Position numbers and translations under genes: made by a program
The notes under the pieces: generated by a model
Databases searched by the model: none
Told to the model about the DNA's origin: nothing
What the model saw: only the letters and a program-made list of their open reading frames with translations
In this document: positions 17,430 through 25,765 of the stretch, piece by piece
How the letters are laid out: every line of letters starts with the position of its first letter
Position numbering within the stretch: the stretch's first letter is position 1
NCBI RefSeq assembly: GCF_003987855.1
Contig: NZ_RXIZ01000015.1
Coordinates: 132,778-196,777, forward strand
Direction of reading: 5' to 3'
DNA length: 64,000 nucleotides
DNA from: Hyphomicrobium sp.
GTDB taxonomy: Bacteria; Pseudomonadota; Alphaproteobacteria; Rhizobiales; Hyphomicrobiaceae

Positions 17430-18386
17430 CTATTCGATCCATGGTTTCCATATGGCCTCGTGGGTTGCCATCCATGCATCGACGACGGCACTTGGGTCCT
17501 TGCCGTCCACGTCGACATCGCGCTCCATTGCTTGATAGTCGGCGAGGGGAAGCTGGAATGCCTCAATCATTTTATAGGCACGTGGCCACTTCGCCTTCGC
17601 GCCGCTCCAAGCCATCTTCGTAATCGCGGCTTTGGGCTTTTCGCAGCCGTAAGTGCCGCTCGAGTAGCATTCAGGCGTATAAGGTGGCAGCTTAACAAAC
17701 TCGCCTTTATAGACGGCAGGCGCCCAGTGCGGCAGGTAGAGCCATGCCAGGATCGGCTGCTTCCGTTGATAAGCGGCTTTGACTTGCGCGAGGAGTGCGG
17801 CTTCCGAACCCGCGTGAACGACCTGATAGTCCAGACCGAGTGTCTTCACGCGCGGTTCGTCGTTGGTACCCCAGTCAACAGGATAGACCAGCAACTGCCC
17901 CTTGTCGCCCGTCTCTGGCGTTTTGAAAAGATCGACGCATTTTTGGAGCGCCTTGTAATCAGGAAGGCCCGGGCACTTCTCCTTTACGTACTCAGGATAC
18001 CACCAATGATCTTCTCCCTCGAAACCAAGTGAGCCGAGTTTTACTGATTTTCCGCTTTTTTCCGAAGCCTCGACGAGCTGCAAGCTTGTCGATTCCCAGA
18101 TCTCGACGTCGAAAGAAATGTCGCCAGCATCCATCGCGGGAAATACCGCGACGCCGTCGATCGGAACGACCTTGGCGTTGTATCCCATCTTCAGAAGCAA
18201 TTTGGCGGCAAGGTCGCTCGTGATGAGGTTGCCCGTCCATGGCGATTGACTGATCGTAATCGGATCGGTGGACTCGGGCTCTGCTGCGTTCGCAGCGGTC
18301 GCGCTTAACGACGCGAATGCTGCTATGGCAAAGAAGCCAGTGAAAATGCGCCTCAACCAATTTGGTTCAAAGGACGAATGCTTCAT
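17430..18386 (-). CDS. proX: Glycine betaine-type periplasmic substrate-binding protein
   Basis: A 318-residue protein with an N-terminal signal peptide (cleavage probably after ATAANAAE, about residue 35) and an OpuAC/ProX fold. Typical segments are SQSPWTGNLITSDLA, MDAGDISFDVEIWE and LAWLYLPHWAP. The Trp/Tyr-rich segments (HWWYPEY, YLPHWAP) could form the aromatic cage that binds quaternary ammonium groups in this family. RBS AAGGAG precedes ATG 18386. It delivers substrate to the ProVW-like membrane complex. Which betaine it binds (glycine betaine, carnitine, choline, proline betaine) is not settled by sequence. Confidence 0.85.
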   Translation of the reverse strand: MKHSSFEPNWLRRIFTGFFAIAAFASLSATAANAAEPESTDPITISQSPWTGNLITSDLAAKLLLKMGYNAKVVPIDGVAVFPAMDAGDISFDVEIWESTSLQLVEASEKSGKSVKLGSLGFEGEDHWWYPEYVKEKCPGLPDYKALQKCVDLFKTPETGDKGQLLVYPVDWGTNDEPRVKTLGLDYQVVHAGSEAALLAQVKAAYQRKQPILAWLYLPHWAPAVYKGEFVKLPPYTPECYSSGTYGCEKPKAAITKMAWSGAKAKWPRAYKMIEAFQLPLADYQAMERDVDVDGKDPSAVVDAWMATHEAIWKPWIE

Positions 18387-18429
18387 GCTTCACGCTCCTT
18401 GCGTTGATTAAAGTGATAACCGCTATTGT

Positions 18430-19191
18430 TCAGACAACACGCCTGCCGCCGTCGATCGTGAGCGTGTGACCCACGATCATTTCGGCTTCGGGCGATGCGA
18501 GATAGAGAACTGCTGGGATGATTTCTTCAGGCCGGCCGATGCGACCCACCGGCAGTGCGTTTATGATCCAGTTAGCCGTTGCGGGATCCGCCATCGCTGG
18601 CGCCAACATCGGGGTATCGAAGTCGCATGGTGCTACGGCGTTGACGTTGACGCCGCTCTTGATCCATTCGATCGCCATCACCTGGGTCATAGCGACGACC
18701 GCTGATTTGCTCGCGCAATAGGCGACCTCTTCCGGGATCGCAGTGAACGCATCCGTCGATGTTATATTGACGATGCGTCCGTACTTGGCCTCGACCATAT
18801 GGCCGCCGACTTCGCGACAGAACGTAAACGTGCCGTTGAGATTAGTGGCGAGGATATCGCTCCATTCTTCGTCGGATGTCTTTAGGGCCGGCGCGGAGCG
18901 AAAGACGCCAGCGGAATTGACGAGGACTTCAATCTTACCGAAGCGAGACATGACGGTGGCAACCGCCGCTTTGACTTCGTCTGGTTTTCGGACGTCCGCC
19001 ACAACCCCAAGCGCGTTGCAGCCCAGTTTTGAAAGCTCGTCCTGCATTTCCCGCGTTCGAGCGGGATCCCTTCCGACGATGGCAACGTTGGCGCCAGCTT
19101 CGGCGAACGCAAAAGCCAGTGTGCGTCCGAGCCCACTGTATCCGCCCGTCACCAGCGCGGTTTGTCCGGAAAAATTGAAACTGATAGGCAC
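18430..19191 (-). CDS. SDR-family NAD(P)-dependent oxidoreductase
   Basis: A 253-residue classical short-chain dehydrogenase with TGGYSGLGRTLAFAFAEAG cofactor motif, NSAGVF (the NxAG element), an ITSTDAF Ser and catalytic Tyr-x3-Lys in VAYCASKSAVVA, ending in a GGRRVV tail. It interconverts an alcohol and a ketone or aldehyde. GTG at 19191 with AAAGGA upstream is preferred; an upstream GTG at 19218 would overlap the end of the reductase gene. In this operon it may oxidise the hydroxylated product of the Rieske oxygenase or a hydroxy-betaine such as carnitine. That is inference. Confidence 0.82.
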   Translation of the reverse strand: MPISFNFSGQTALVTGGYSGLGRTLAFAFAEAGANVAIVGRDPARTREMQDELSKLGCNALGVVADVRKPDEVKAAVATVMSRFGKIEVLVNSAGVFRSAPALKTSDEEWSDILATNLNGTFTFCREVGGHMVEAKYGRIVNITSTDAFTAIPEEVAYCASKSAVVAMTQVMAIEWIKSGVNVNAVAPCDFDTPMLAPAMADPATANWIINALPVGRIGRPEEIIPAVLYLASPEAEMIVGHTLTIDGGRRVV

Positions 19192-19204
19192 TTCCGATCC
19201 TTTC

Positions 19205-20248
19205 CTATTCGACGTCACAATCGATGACGAGCTTCGGCGTCATCGCGTAGCTGCAGCACGCGAGGATGTAGCCCTTCGCAATTTCTTCCGCGGGCAAGAT
19301 TGTATTGTCGGCCATAGCAGCGCGCCCTTCTTCGACGCGCACCTTGCAAATCGCGCAAACGCCTATTCCGCATGAATACGGAAAATTCACCCCAGCTTCG
19401 ATCGCACCATCTGCAATGGTGAGATTGCCGGGAGAAAATTCGGTTGATTGCCCGAATAATCGCATGTGGACGATCGCGTCGCAGTTCGTGCCTTCGGGGG
19501 CGACTTCGCCGCGGCCGCCGAAGCGCTCCGATGCAATTCGATGGCTCGCAACACCCAATGATCCGATCACTTCGGTTGCCGACACCATCAAGTTTTCCGG
19601 GCCGCAGATGAGCCAGCGATCCACGGCTTGGACATCGTTGACGAAAGTGTGGAGGAGGTGCGGAAAGACCTTGTCCAGGCGGCCAATGACCCCGTCATTG
19701 TCGGACTTTCTGCTGTAGGCGTTTATGATTTTTAGACGAGGTGCGAATCCCTTCGCCAACTCTGTGAGCTCACCAAGAAAGAGAGATTCCTCAGGTGAGC
19801 GATTGCCGTAGAAGAGCGTGAAGCGGCTCAAGGGCTCAGATGCGAGAACCGACTTCAAAATCGAGACGACAGGGGTGATACCGCTGCCAGCGGCAACTCC
19901 AACAATGTGACGTTCAGCGCCGCTACCGGGGGAAATGACGAAATCCCCATGCGGCGGCATAACTTCGATGGCTTGCCCGGACTCGAATGTGTCGCAGGCA
20001 TGATTACTGAATAATCCGCCCTCCACGCGCTTTATCGCGACGCGCAATTCGCTTTCATTCGATCCACTACAAATGGAATAGGCTCTTCTGACGTCGCGGC
20101 CATCGACCTGTGTTCGAAGCGTCAGATACTGCCCTGGAGTAAATTTGAAATGTGGACGCCAACGCGTCGGAACTTCGATCGCGATGGAAATCGCGGACGA
20201 AGACTCGATGCGTCGGTTCGCAATTCGGAGTGGAAAGAATCGAAGCAT
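19205..20248 (-). CDS. Rieske oxygenase reductase (FAD/NAD + [2Fe-2S] ferredoxin)
   Basis: A 347-residue electron-transfer subunit. It has an N-terminal FAD-binding barrel (RRAYSICSG, flavin contact Arg-x-Tyr-Ser), an NAD-binding domain (GVAAGSGITPVVSILKSV and LICGPENLM), and a C-terminal plant-type ferredoxin with CGIGVCAICKV and the fourth Cys in ILACCS. The domain order matches GbcB/YeaX-type reductases that feed glycine betaine or carnitine monooxygenases. It starts 67 nt after the oxygenase gene. The combination with a Rieske alpha subunit and betaine transporter makes it the likely electron donor for that oxygenase. Confidence 0.87.
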   Translation of the reverse strand: MLRFFPLRIANRRIESSSAISIAIEVPTRWRPHFKFTPGQYLTLRTQVDGRDVRRAYSICSGSNESELRVAIKRVEGGLFSNHACDTFESGQAIEVMPPHGDFVISPGSGAERHIVGVAAGSGITPVVSILKSVLASEPLSRFTLFYGNRSPEESLFLGELTELAKGFAPRLKIINAYSRKSDNDGVIGRLDKVFPHLLHTFVNDVQAVDRWLICGPENLMVSATEVIGSLGVASHRIASERFGGRGEVAPEGTNCDAIVHMRLFGQSTEFSPGNLTIADGAIEAGVNFPYSCGIGVCAICKVRVEEGRAAMADNTILPAEEIAKGYILACCSYAMTPKLVIDCDVE

Positions 20249-20315
20249 TGCATCCGTAAGAGCGTTGGAGGAGCGGGTGGCGCGAACGCCGCCCGCTTGA
20301 GACGAAAGAGTTGGC

Positions 20316-21506
20316 TCAGGCGGTCATCTGCCGAGACACCCAAAGCGCGAAGTCACGGTTGAGCCCCTCGCATCGGCTAAGGGGTGCTGGAATGGCTTTT
20401 GTCGACTGCACGCCCCTTTGAACGAATGTGCAGACCGCCGTGTCCTCATCGTTGAATTTGTTGACGAACACTTCGAGCTCATCGAGCTTCTTCTGAAGTT
20501 CCGGACCGTCCTCCATATGCGGTGGCACGAGGTAGTCGAGGATCATCCGGATGCGTCCGGGCCCGAGCGGAAACATGCGCACGTAGTAGGTGATGTCCGG
20601 CCACGGATTGATGAAATAATTCGGGAACACATAGATCAGGCACAGGTTGAGACGTTGCGTCTCGGTCAGACCCGGCATGATGTCGCTGCTGAAGAGAGGC
20701 GACACGACGTCCTCTCCGGCCGTGCTCTTTACGACAGACGTGGGCCGCGAGCGGCACCATGTCAGAACGTAATTGCCGTTGTTCGGCGAATCCCACGACT
20801 CGAGGCCAGGAAAATCGATCTCGAAAGTGTCCTTGTGGGCGCCAATATGATGATAGCACTCACCGTTGTCCATGAAGACCTTCCAGTCCCAAGGACATTC
20901 GCCATAGTCGCGCGAACGAACGAGCTTCCACTCGGAGAGGCGGAACTCTTTTATCTCATCGACGATAGGGGCCATGCGTTCGGTTAGCGATTGCGCTTTA
21001 CCGTCAAGATTGATGAAGACGAAGCCCTGCCATATCTCGTGGCGAACTTCGAACAACCCCATTTCTTCTGGCTTGAAGTTCGGCGTATCCTCCATACCAG
21101 GGGCATTTCTGAGAGAGCCGTCAAGGTTGAATGCCCAGGCGTGATAGGGACAGACAAAAGAGCTGGTGTTGCCGGCACCGTCGCAGACAGGCGCCCAACG
21201 GTGGCGGCAAACGCGAGAGAGAACACGGAGCTTTCCCGCTTTGTCGCGGACCATGACGAGCGGCTCGTCGATCACGTCAATCGAGACAAAGTCACCTGCA
21301 TTGGGGACCATGTCCGGCCGGCCGAGAAGAATCCAGCCAGGACGGAATATTTTCTCTTTCTCGAGATCGAAAATTTCTTGGGATCGATAGGCGTGAGGCG
21401 GCAGGCTACGCCATTCCGAGTTCCCCGTCTCGACGATATGTTTCATTGCTTCTAACGTCCGCGCGGTCGCGTCAGACTGTTCTGGCATTCCGGACATTAT
21501 GTTCAT
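20316..21506 (-). CDS. Rieske-type oxygenase alpha subunit, quaternary-amine class
   Basis: A 396-residue oxygenase with an N-terminal Rieske [2Fe-2S] site (CRHRW ... CPYHAW, about residues 85-110). A catalytic domain follows, with the mononuclear-iron histidines in NGECYHHIGAHKDTF (about residue 210) and a distal Asp expected near the C-terminus. Length and features fit GbcA/CntA/stachydrine-demethylase-like enzymes, which use O2 and electrons from an FAD/ferredoxin reductase to demethylate or cleave betaines. ATG 21506 is chosen for its AAGGAG Shine-Dalgarno sequence; an upstream frame to 21590 has none. First gene of a seven-gene minus-strand operon. The substrate is a betaine-like compound by context only. 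Confidence 0.86.
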   Translation of the reverse strand: MNIMSGMPEQSDATARTLEAMKHIVETGNSEWRSLPPHAYRSQEIFDLEKEKIFRPGWILLGRPDMVPNAGDFVSIDVIDEPLVMVRDKAGKLRVLSRVCRHRWAPVCDGAGNTSSFVCPYHAWAFNLDGSLRNAPGMEDTPNFKPEEMGLFEVRHEIWQGFVFINLDGKAQSLTERMAPIVDEIKEFRLSEWKLVRSRDYGECPWDWKVFMDNGECYHHIGAHKDTFEIDFPGLESWDSPNNGNYVLTWCRSRPTSVVKSTAGEDVVSPLFSSDIMPGLTETQRLNLCLIYVFPNYFINPWPDITYYVRMFPLGPGRIRMILDYLVPPHMEDGPELQKKLDELEVFVNKFNDEDTAVCTFVQRGVQSTKAIPAPLSRCEGLNRDFALWVSRQMTA

Positions 21507-22184
21507 TGGGCGAGCTCCTTCAGACAAAGAGTGTGAACACGTGTTGGACTTGCGTCCTTTGCGATGCCGCGGACGAAAGGTTCTTTGCAAACTAGGAAGT
21601 GGTCGCGAGGTAAGCCCAACGCATGGGGCACTGCTGAAGGCGGCCGCTCATCGGACTCAGTCGGCTTCGTCGCACCGAGATCGCTGACGGAAATGGCCGA
21701 CGTTGCCGGCTCGCGCCGCCTGCTGATCAACGATGAGCGGGCATGAAGGTTTTCTGTGGTCTTCGTCGGCCGCAGAGATTTCTCTTTGCTCACAATGGCG
21801 TCACTCTTCGTGCTCGACCTGCAATCATCAAGGATAAGAGCAACGAACGTGCCAGATTAGAAAATTAATTGATCGTTTAATAAAATCAGGACAATAGCGA
21901 AAGGCCTACGCTCATCACCACTTGGCGGACATCCTTTTTTGCTCGGTTTCCAGGCTTTTTTTGCCCAGGTATTGATCTTGACCGCAAGTCAACCGAGCGA
22001 TCAATTTGTAGCGGTTTGAACACCGCGGCGGCGACTTCACAATGGCTTTGTGCATGCGCTTTCCATTGCTCGATCGCGGCCGAGAGGAGCTCCGAATTTG
22101 AAGCGAACAGATCTTCCCTTCCGGTTTCGCTTAGCGATTAGCAAAATAGTCGGCAAAGCCAGCGCGGAGGGATTGACGATTCAA
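21507..22184. other. Long intergenic region with promoter of the Rieske operon
   Basis: No convincing gene. An AT-rich patch at about 21855-21890 contains TTAATTGATCGTTTAA (21865-21880), an imperfect inverted repeat around GATC. It sits about 360 nt upstream of the oxygenase start and is a candidate operator for the operon's TetR regulator. A 96-codon minus frame at 21793-21503 is low-complexity and overlaps the oxygenase Shine-Dalgarno sequence, so it was not called. Confidence 0.4.
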
Positions 22185-22328
22185 ATGCGCATCATTGGTG
22201 ACGACAAAGTCTGGCAATTTGGACAGGATGCCGAGTTCGAGTTGCATGAAGATGGTTGCTTCATTCGCAACGGGCGCGAGTCAATCGCTGTTCCCTACAG
22301 CAGCATCGCCTATATGGTTGCGGAGTAG
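22185..22328 (+). CDS. Small hypothetical protein
   Basis: A possible 47-residue protein from ATG 22185 (GGAGGG lies 15 nt upstream), with an alternative GTG at 22050 giving 92 residues. The C-terminal part (WQFGQDAEFELHEDGCFIRN, then AVPYSSIAYMVAE) reads like a compact beta-rich domain with a balanced composition. No family recognised and no operon partner. Confidence 0.35.
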   Translation: MRIIGDDKVWQFGQDAEFELHEDGCFIRNGRESIAVPYSSIAYMVAE

Positions 22329-22785
22329 CTTGGGGACTTATATCAGCATCTATTTTGTGACCCGCATAAATCACCGCAAATCCGCTTGTATAATGAGCAT
22401 TCGCACCGCGCTCATCCACAGCCCTCTCCCACTTCGCGCGTGTAGCATAGTTCAGATGCCCGGCCGAAATCGGATTTACGCCACATTGCGAACCCGGTGC
22501 TGCGCCGCTCTTGAAGCGAACGCAGAGGCAACGGGGTTCCACACGACAAAGCTTACCCCCGGCTCCCGTCAAGCGGAGCGCCGCCCGACGCGTCCTTCAC
22601 CGGCGCGCAGCACCACCTGGTTGCCAGAGGCGAGAGGAGCGGCGGCGATGTGGAGCAGGAGCGAATTCACCGGAAAGGTCTTGCGCGCGGACGCATTCTC
22701 CAATGGCTTGTGATCCAGTCTTTTCCCTCAGCGCACGAAAAGAGCATAACCGACCCGTCGTCCTCGATTTCGAGGCGCTGCACCT
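22329..22785. other. Gene-poor stretch
   Basis: No supported gene. On the minus strand about 22790-22670 reads VKVQRLEIEDDGSVMLFSC and then EGKDWITSHWRM, which is protein-like but overlaps the esterase 3' end in another frame and lacks a start. It may be a gene remnant. Confidence 0.3.
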
Positions 22786-23949
22786 TCACGGGCTCGCCGA
22801 AGCATCGGCAAACGATGCGGTCCGCAGCAATCGGTGTTGAAGGAAGAAGCGCACCATCTCCGCTGAGGCGTTGGGGCCATCTTCGCTCGCAAAGCTGCCC
22901 GTTGCGCTCCCGCCGGACCAATAATGGCCGGCGCCGTGCACTTCCCATAGCTCGAAGATGCTCGTGCCGGTCTCGTCTCGATGGACGGACAGGGAAAAAC
23001 TTTCGCCGTTGGACGAGCGGCTTCGTTCGCTCTGCATCTCCATTTTGTTTTCACCACGCGCCCTGTCGATCACATGGGCGCCGTTGCGCGGATGGACGGT
23101 GGCGTCGCTGTCGCCATGAAAAACAATCGTCGGTTTCCGCGACGAGCCCGCAGCGCTTGCGGTGTGACGATCCTTGCCGCCCGTGATGGCTCCACGCATG
23201 GCGCTGAAGGCCGATGGCAGGTCGTGAGCGGCGCCGCATGCCAACCCGGAATGGACGCCAACCGCCGCATAGATGTCGGGATAAGTCTCCCCCATGATCG
23301 CGGCCGCAGCTCCTCCTGCCGAGAGGCCTGCCACATAGACACGGGAAGTGTCGATGTTGTGGGTTTCGGCGACCTGACGGGTAATGCCGGCGATCAAAGC
23401 TGGCTCCCCCGTTCCTCGCGTCTGATCGCTCGGCCGGAACCAGTTCCAACATTTGGAAACATTGGCTCCCTGTGGCTGCTCCGGATAGACGACGTAACAC
23501 CCCTGGGATTCGGCCACGAAGTTCATACGCGTTCCCACAGCGAAGTCTTCCGCCGTCTGGGTGCAGCCGTGCAGCATGACAATCAATGGCCGCGCTTCCG
23601 CTTTCGCGGCGGACGGAATGTAGAGCTTATAGTGCCGAGCCCCCTGCGAACTCGAAAAGGAGTCTCCGATGAATTGGCCGTCCGCTGGCGCCAGGTCGGA
23701 TTCTCTAAAGGCAGATCGTCCGGTGCCGGGAAGGTTGAGTCCATGGAGAGCACGAGCAACTCCGGCTGACACTTTTTCTTGCCCCTTTTGCTCGGAGACC
23801 ACTTCGCCATCGATAACCTTGGAAGCAGGTGTGTGATGTTCCGATGGACCTGCGCTCGCCCCTTGCAGTATCGCGAGAGCTTCGTTCAGGCGTCCGGCCC
23901 GCGTAAGACGCGTCGCCTCCTGCATCTTGGCCATGTCTAACATCTTCAT
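22786..23949 (-). CDS. PHB-depolymerase-family esterase
   Basis: A 387-residue alpha/beta-hydrolase of the short-chain polyhydroxyalkanoate depolymerase/LpqC-like esterase family. Seen are LIVMLHGCTQTAEDFA (oxyanion loop), the nucleophilic serine elbow GLSAGGAAAA (GxSxG, about residue 205), VFHGDSDATVHPRNG (acid region) and a C-terminal GAGHYWSGG histidine. There is no signal peptide, and the first 70 residues are a helical leader (MLDMAKMQEATRLTRAGRLN), so it is probably cytoplasmic. The RHH-regulator gene lies 52 nt upstream on the same strand. Substrate could be PHB oligomers or another ester. Confidence 0.83.
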   Translation of the reverse strand: MKMLDMAKMQEATRLTRAGRLNEALAILQGASAGPSEHHTPASKVIDGEVVSEQKGQEKVSAGVARALHGLNLPGTGRSAFRESDLAPADGQFIGDSFSSSQGARHYKLYIPSAAKAEARPLIVMLHGCTQTAEDFAVGTRMNFVAESQGCYVVYPEQPQGANVSKCWNWFRPSDQTRGTGEPALIAGITRQVAETHNIDTSRVYVAGLSAGGAAAAIMGETYPDIYAAVGVHSGLACGAAHDLPSAFSAMRGAITGGKDRHTASAAGSSRKPTIVFHGDSDATVHPRNGAHVIDRARGENKMEMQSERSRSSNGESFSLSVHRDETGTSIFELWEVHGAGHYWSGGSATGSFASEDGPNASAEMVRFFLQHRLLRTASFADASASP

Positions 23950-24001
23950 GTCGTGGGATCCTTGTTGCAGGTGGGGCGAGTCTGCCCGAAAAATAGTTAA
24001 G

Positions 24002-24424
24002 CTAGTGGATGCGGTCAGCTAGCGCGTCCTTCACTTCCGCGCTTGCGTGCAGAGTTCCAAGAACGGTGATTGATGCGACTGTGGCGCGCGCTAATTTCGC
24101 CGGAACGTCGGGCGCGATGGTCAAAAGGCCGAGGACACGCAGTTCGAGCTGCTCGCCGGCCGCTCGCGTCGCCTCCAACTCGTCGCGAGTCAACGTCCGC
24201 AATCCGAGATCAAGCGACTGCCGCGTCACGGCCTTTCGGACAACCTCGGCATGTCGCTCGATCTGATTGCGAATAGCGGTCCGAATGAAATCCGTTCTAT
24301 TCGAATAAAACCCCTCTTCGACCAGCAAATCGATTTGCCCGAGATCCACGTGGCCAAGATTGATTGTGATCTTCTCTGATTCTGGCCCGCGAGATCTCAG
24401 TTCCCGAACGTTATCCCTGACCAT
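24002..24424 (-). CDS. Ribbon-helix-helix (CopG-type) regulator with C-terminal sensory tail
   Basis: A 140-residue protein starting ATG 24424. The N-terminal half has an RHH pattern: a beta-strand at EKITINLG, then DLGQIDLLVEEGFYSNRTDFIR with Ser-Asn-Arg before the second helix. A 70-residue helical/beta tail (LELRVLGLLTIAPDVP ...) follows. RHH proteins bind short inverted repeats as dimers of dimers, and a 9-bp-arm inverted repeat lies 14-33 nt upstream of the start. It is likely autoregulated and may control the downstream esterase and the divergent SDR gene. An upstream in-frame extension to 24826 is rejected because it overlaps the SDR gene. Confidence 0.75.
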   Translation of the reverse strand: MVRDNVRELRSRGPESEKITINLGHVDLGQIDLLVEEGFYSNRTDFIRTAIRNQIERHAEVVRKAVTRQSLDLGLRTLTRDELEATRAAGEQLELRVLGLLTIAPDVPAKLARATVASITVLGTLHASAEVKDALADRIH

Positions 24425-24437
24425 CTCGACACCTTTG

Positions 24438-24457
24438 CACCATCCACCTGGATGGTG
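24438..24457. promoter_or_regulatory. 20-bp inverted repeat, probable RHH operator
   Basis: CACCATCCA-CC-TGGATGGTG has perfect 9-bp arms around a 2-bp spacer. It ends 14 bp before the RHH-regulator start codon, in the divergent region shared with the YghA-like SDR. The size and position fit an autoregulatory RHH operator. Confidence 0.6.
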
Positions 24458-24586
24458 AAATGGGGGCGTTATTGAGGAGATCAAGGGATTGAGGGTCTTT
24501 TTAGTAGCCCCGCACCACTGGAACCGTTGCTTCCGCGTTCCGTTGATCGGCGGAGAGCCGCAGAGCGGCGCGCATAGGAGACAGTG

Positions 24587-25570
24587 ATGGCAAGACAGTC
24601 GAACGCCCGCGAAGCCGCCGAACAGGGCAGGAATATCCAGGCTGACGTCGATCGCAAGGACGAGCGGCAAGCGAAAGACAACGGCGGCGATGCCAAGAAG
24701 CCGATGCAGGCTGGGATGCGTGAGTATCCCTCGCAGTTTCCCAAACAGCATCAGGACAAGTCGGGAAATGAAGCCGAGCTGAAGCTCGCGCCGATGTACG
24801 ACGCGCCGGGCTACGAGGGCTCTCACAAGCTGCAGGACAAGGTTGCGCTGATCACCGGTGGCGATTCCGGTATTGACCGCGCGGTGGCTGTTCTATTCGC
24901 CCGGGAAGGCGCCGACGTCGCCATCTGCTTTCTGGAGTCGCGCAACGATGCCTTGGTGACCAAGGAGGCGGTCGAGAAAGAGGGGCGGCAATGTCTCCTC
25001 ATTCAAGGCGACGTCTCGCAGTCGGATTTCTGCAAGTCGGCGGTTGAAACGACCGTCGATAAGCTTGGCAAGCTGGACATCCTGGTCAACAACGCCGCGT
25101 TCCAGGAGCATACCGACGACATTCTCGATCTGACCGACGAGCACTTCGACCGGACCCTGAAAACCAACCTCTACGGTTACTTCTTCATGGCGCGAGCAGC
25201 TGTTCCGCATATGAAGCCTGGTGCGTCGATCATCATGACCGGATCGGTCACGGGTATCGAAGGGAGCAAAGAGCTACTCGATTATTCGATGACGAAAGGT
25301 GGCATTCACGCATTCACCCGCTCGCTGTCTTCACAGCTGATCGATCGCGGCATTCGCGTTAACGCCATAGCTCCCGGTCCGGTCTGGACGCCTTTGAACC
25401 CGGCCGACCGTCCCGCTGAAGCCGTTGCGAAGTTCGGGTCGAAGTCGGCGATGCGCCGCGCAGCGCAGCCGGAAGAGATCGCACCGGCATTCGTGTTTAT
25501 GGCTGCGCCGAGCTGCTCCAGCTACATCACCGGCGAAATTCTCCCCATCATCGGTGGCTACGGCGCCTAG
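24587..25570 (+). CDS. YghA-like SDR oxidoreductase with altered glycine motif
   Basis: A 327-residue protein with a 70-residue charged N-terminal extension (general-stress SDR layout, as in E. coli YghA) and a classical SDR domain. The catalytic serine lies in GSVTGIEGS and Tyr-x3-Lys in DYSMTKGGIHAF. NNAAFQEHT and the C-terminal SYITGEILPIIGG are typical. The cofactor motif reads TGGDSGIDRAVA, where the family has TGGDSGIGRA: the third glycine is Asp (codon GAC). This could weaken or change nucleotide binding. AGGAGA precedes ATG 24587. It is divergent from the RHH regulator. Confidence 0.83.
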   Translation: MARQSNAREAAEQGRNIQADVDRKDERQAKDNGGDAKKPMQAGMREYPSQFPKQHQDKSGNEAELKLAPMYDAPGYEGSHKLQDKVALITGGDSGIDRAVAVLFAREGADVAICFLESRNDALVTKEAVEKEGRQCLLIQGDVSQSDFCKSAVETTVDKLGKLDILVNNAAFQEHTDDILDLTDEHFDRTLKTNLYGYFFMARAAVPHMKPGASIIMTGSVTGIEGSKELLDYSMTKGGIHAFTRSLSSQLIDRGIRVNAIAPGPVWTPLNPADRPAEAVAKFGSKSAMRRAAQPEEIAPAFVFMAAPSCSSYITGEILPIIGGYGA

Positions 25571-25582
25571 CATTCCATCACA

Positions 25583-25615
25583 GCGCGGGCGCTCTGTTCA
25601 CTGAAGCGCCCGCGC
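25583..25615 (+). terminator. Perfect 11-bp hairpin after the YghA-like gene
   Basis: GCGCGGGCGCT and AGCGCCCGCGC pair perfectly around an 11-nt loop, starting 12 nt after the SDR stop. There is no strong T-tract. Likely a transcription terminator or 3'-end stabiliser. Confidence 0.65.
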
Positions 25616-25765
25616 CTGATATGGCCGGCAGATCCCATTTCACCTTTTGCTATTGTCGAACCAACGACGCTCACGCCCTCAACTCCTGCCAGCCCTTAAA
25701 AATCTTGGCCCACCTGTCGGACCTGAGGCTATGCTGCCGTCCTTGGAAGACACCGAGGAGGTCCA

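Noticed and set aside
21503-21793. 96-codon minus-strand frame before the Rieske gene
   Set aside because: Not protein-like (Ser/Arg/Pro-rich, no motif), and it overlaps the Shine-Dalgarno sequence and start of the real oxygenase gene.
22440-22520. tRNA-like sequence (GTAGCATAGTTCAGATGC)
   Set aside because: It resembles a tRNA D-arm segment by eye, but no acceptor stem, anticodon arm or TTCRA loop could be paired around it.
22667-22948. Minus-strand frame overlapping the esterase 3' end
   Set aside because: The distal part looks somewhat protein-like, but it overlaps the esterase in another frame, has no Shine-Dalgarno sequence and matches nothing I recognise. Kept only as a possible remnant in the intergenic note.
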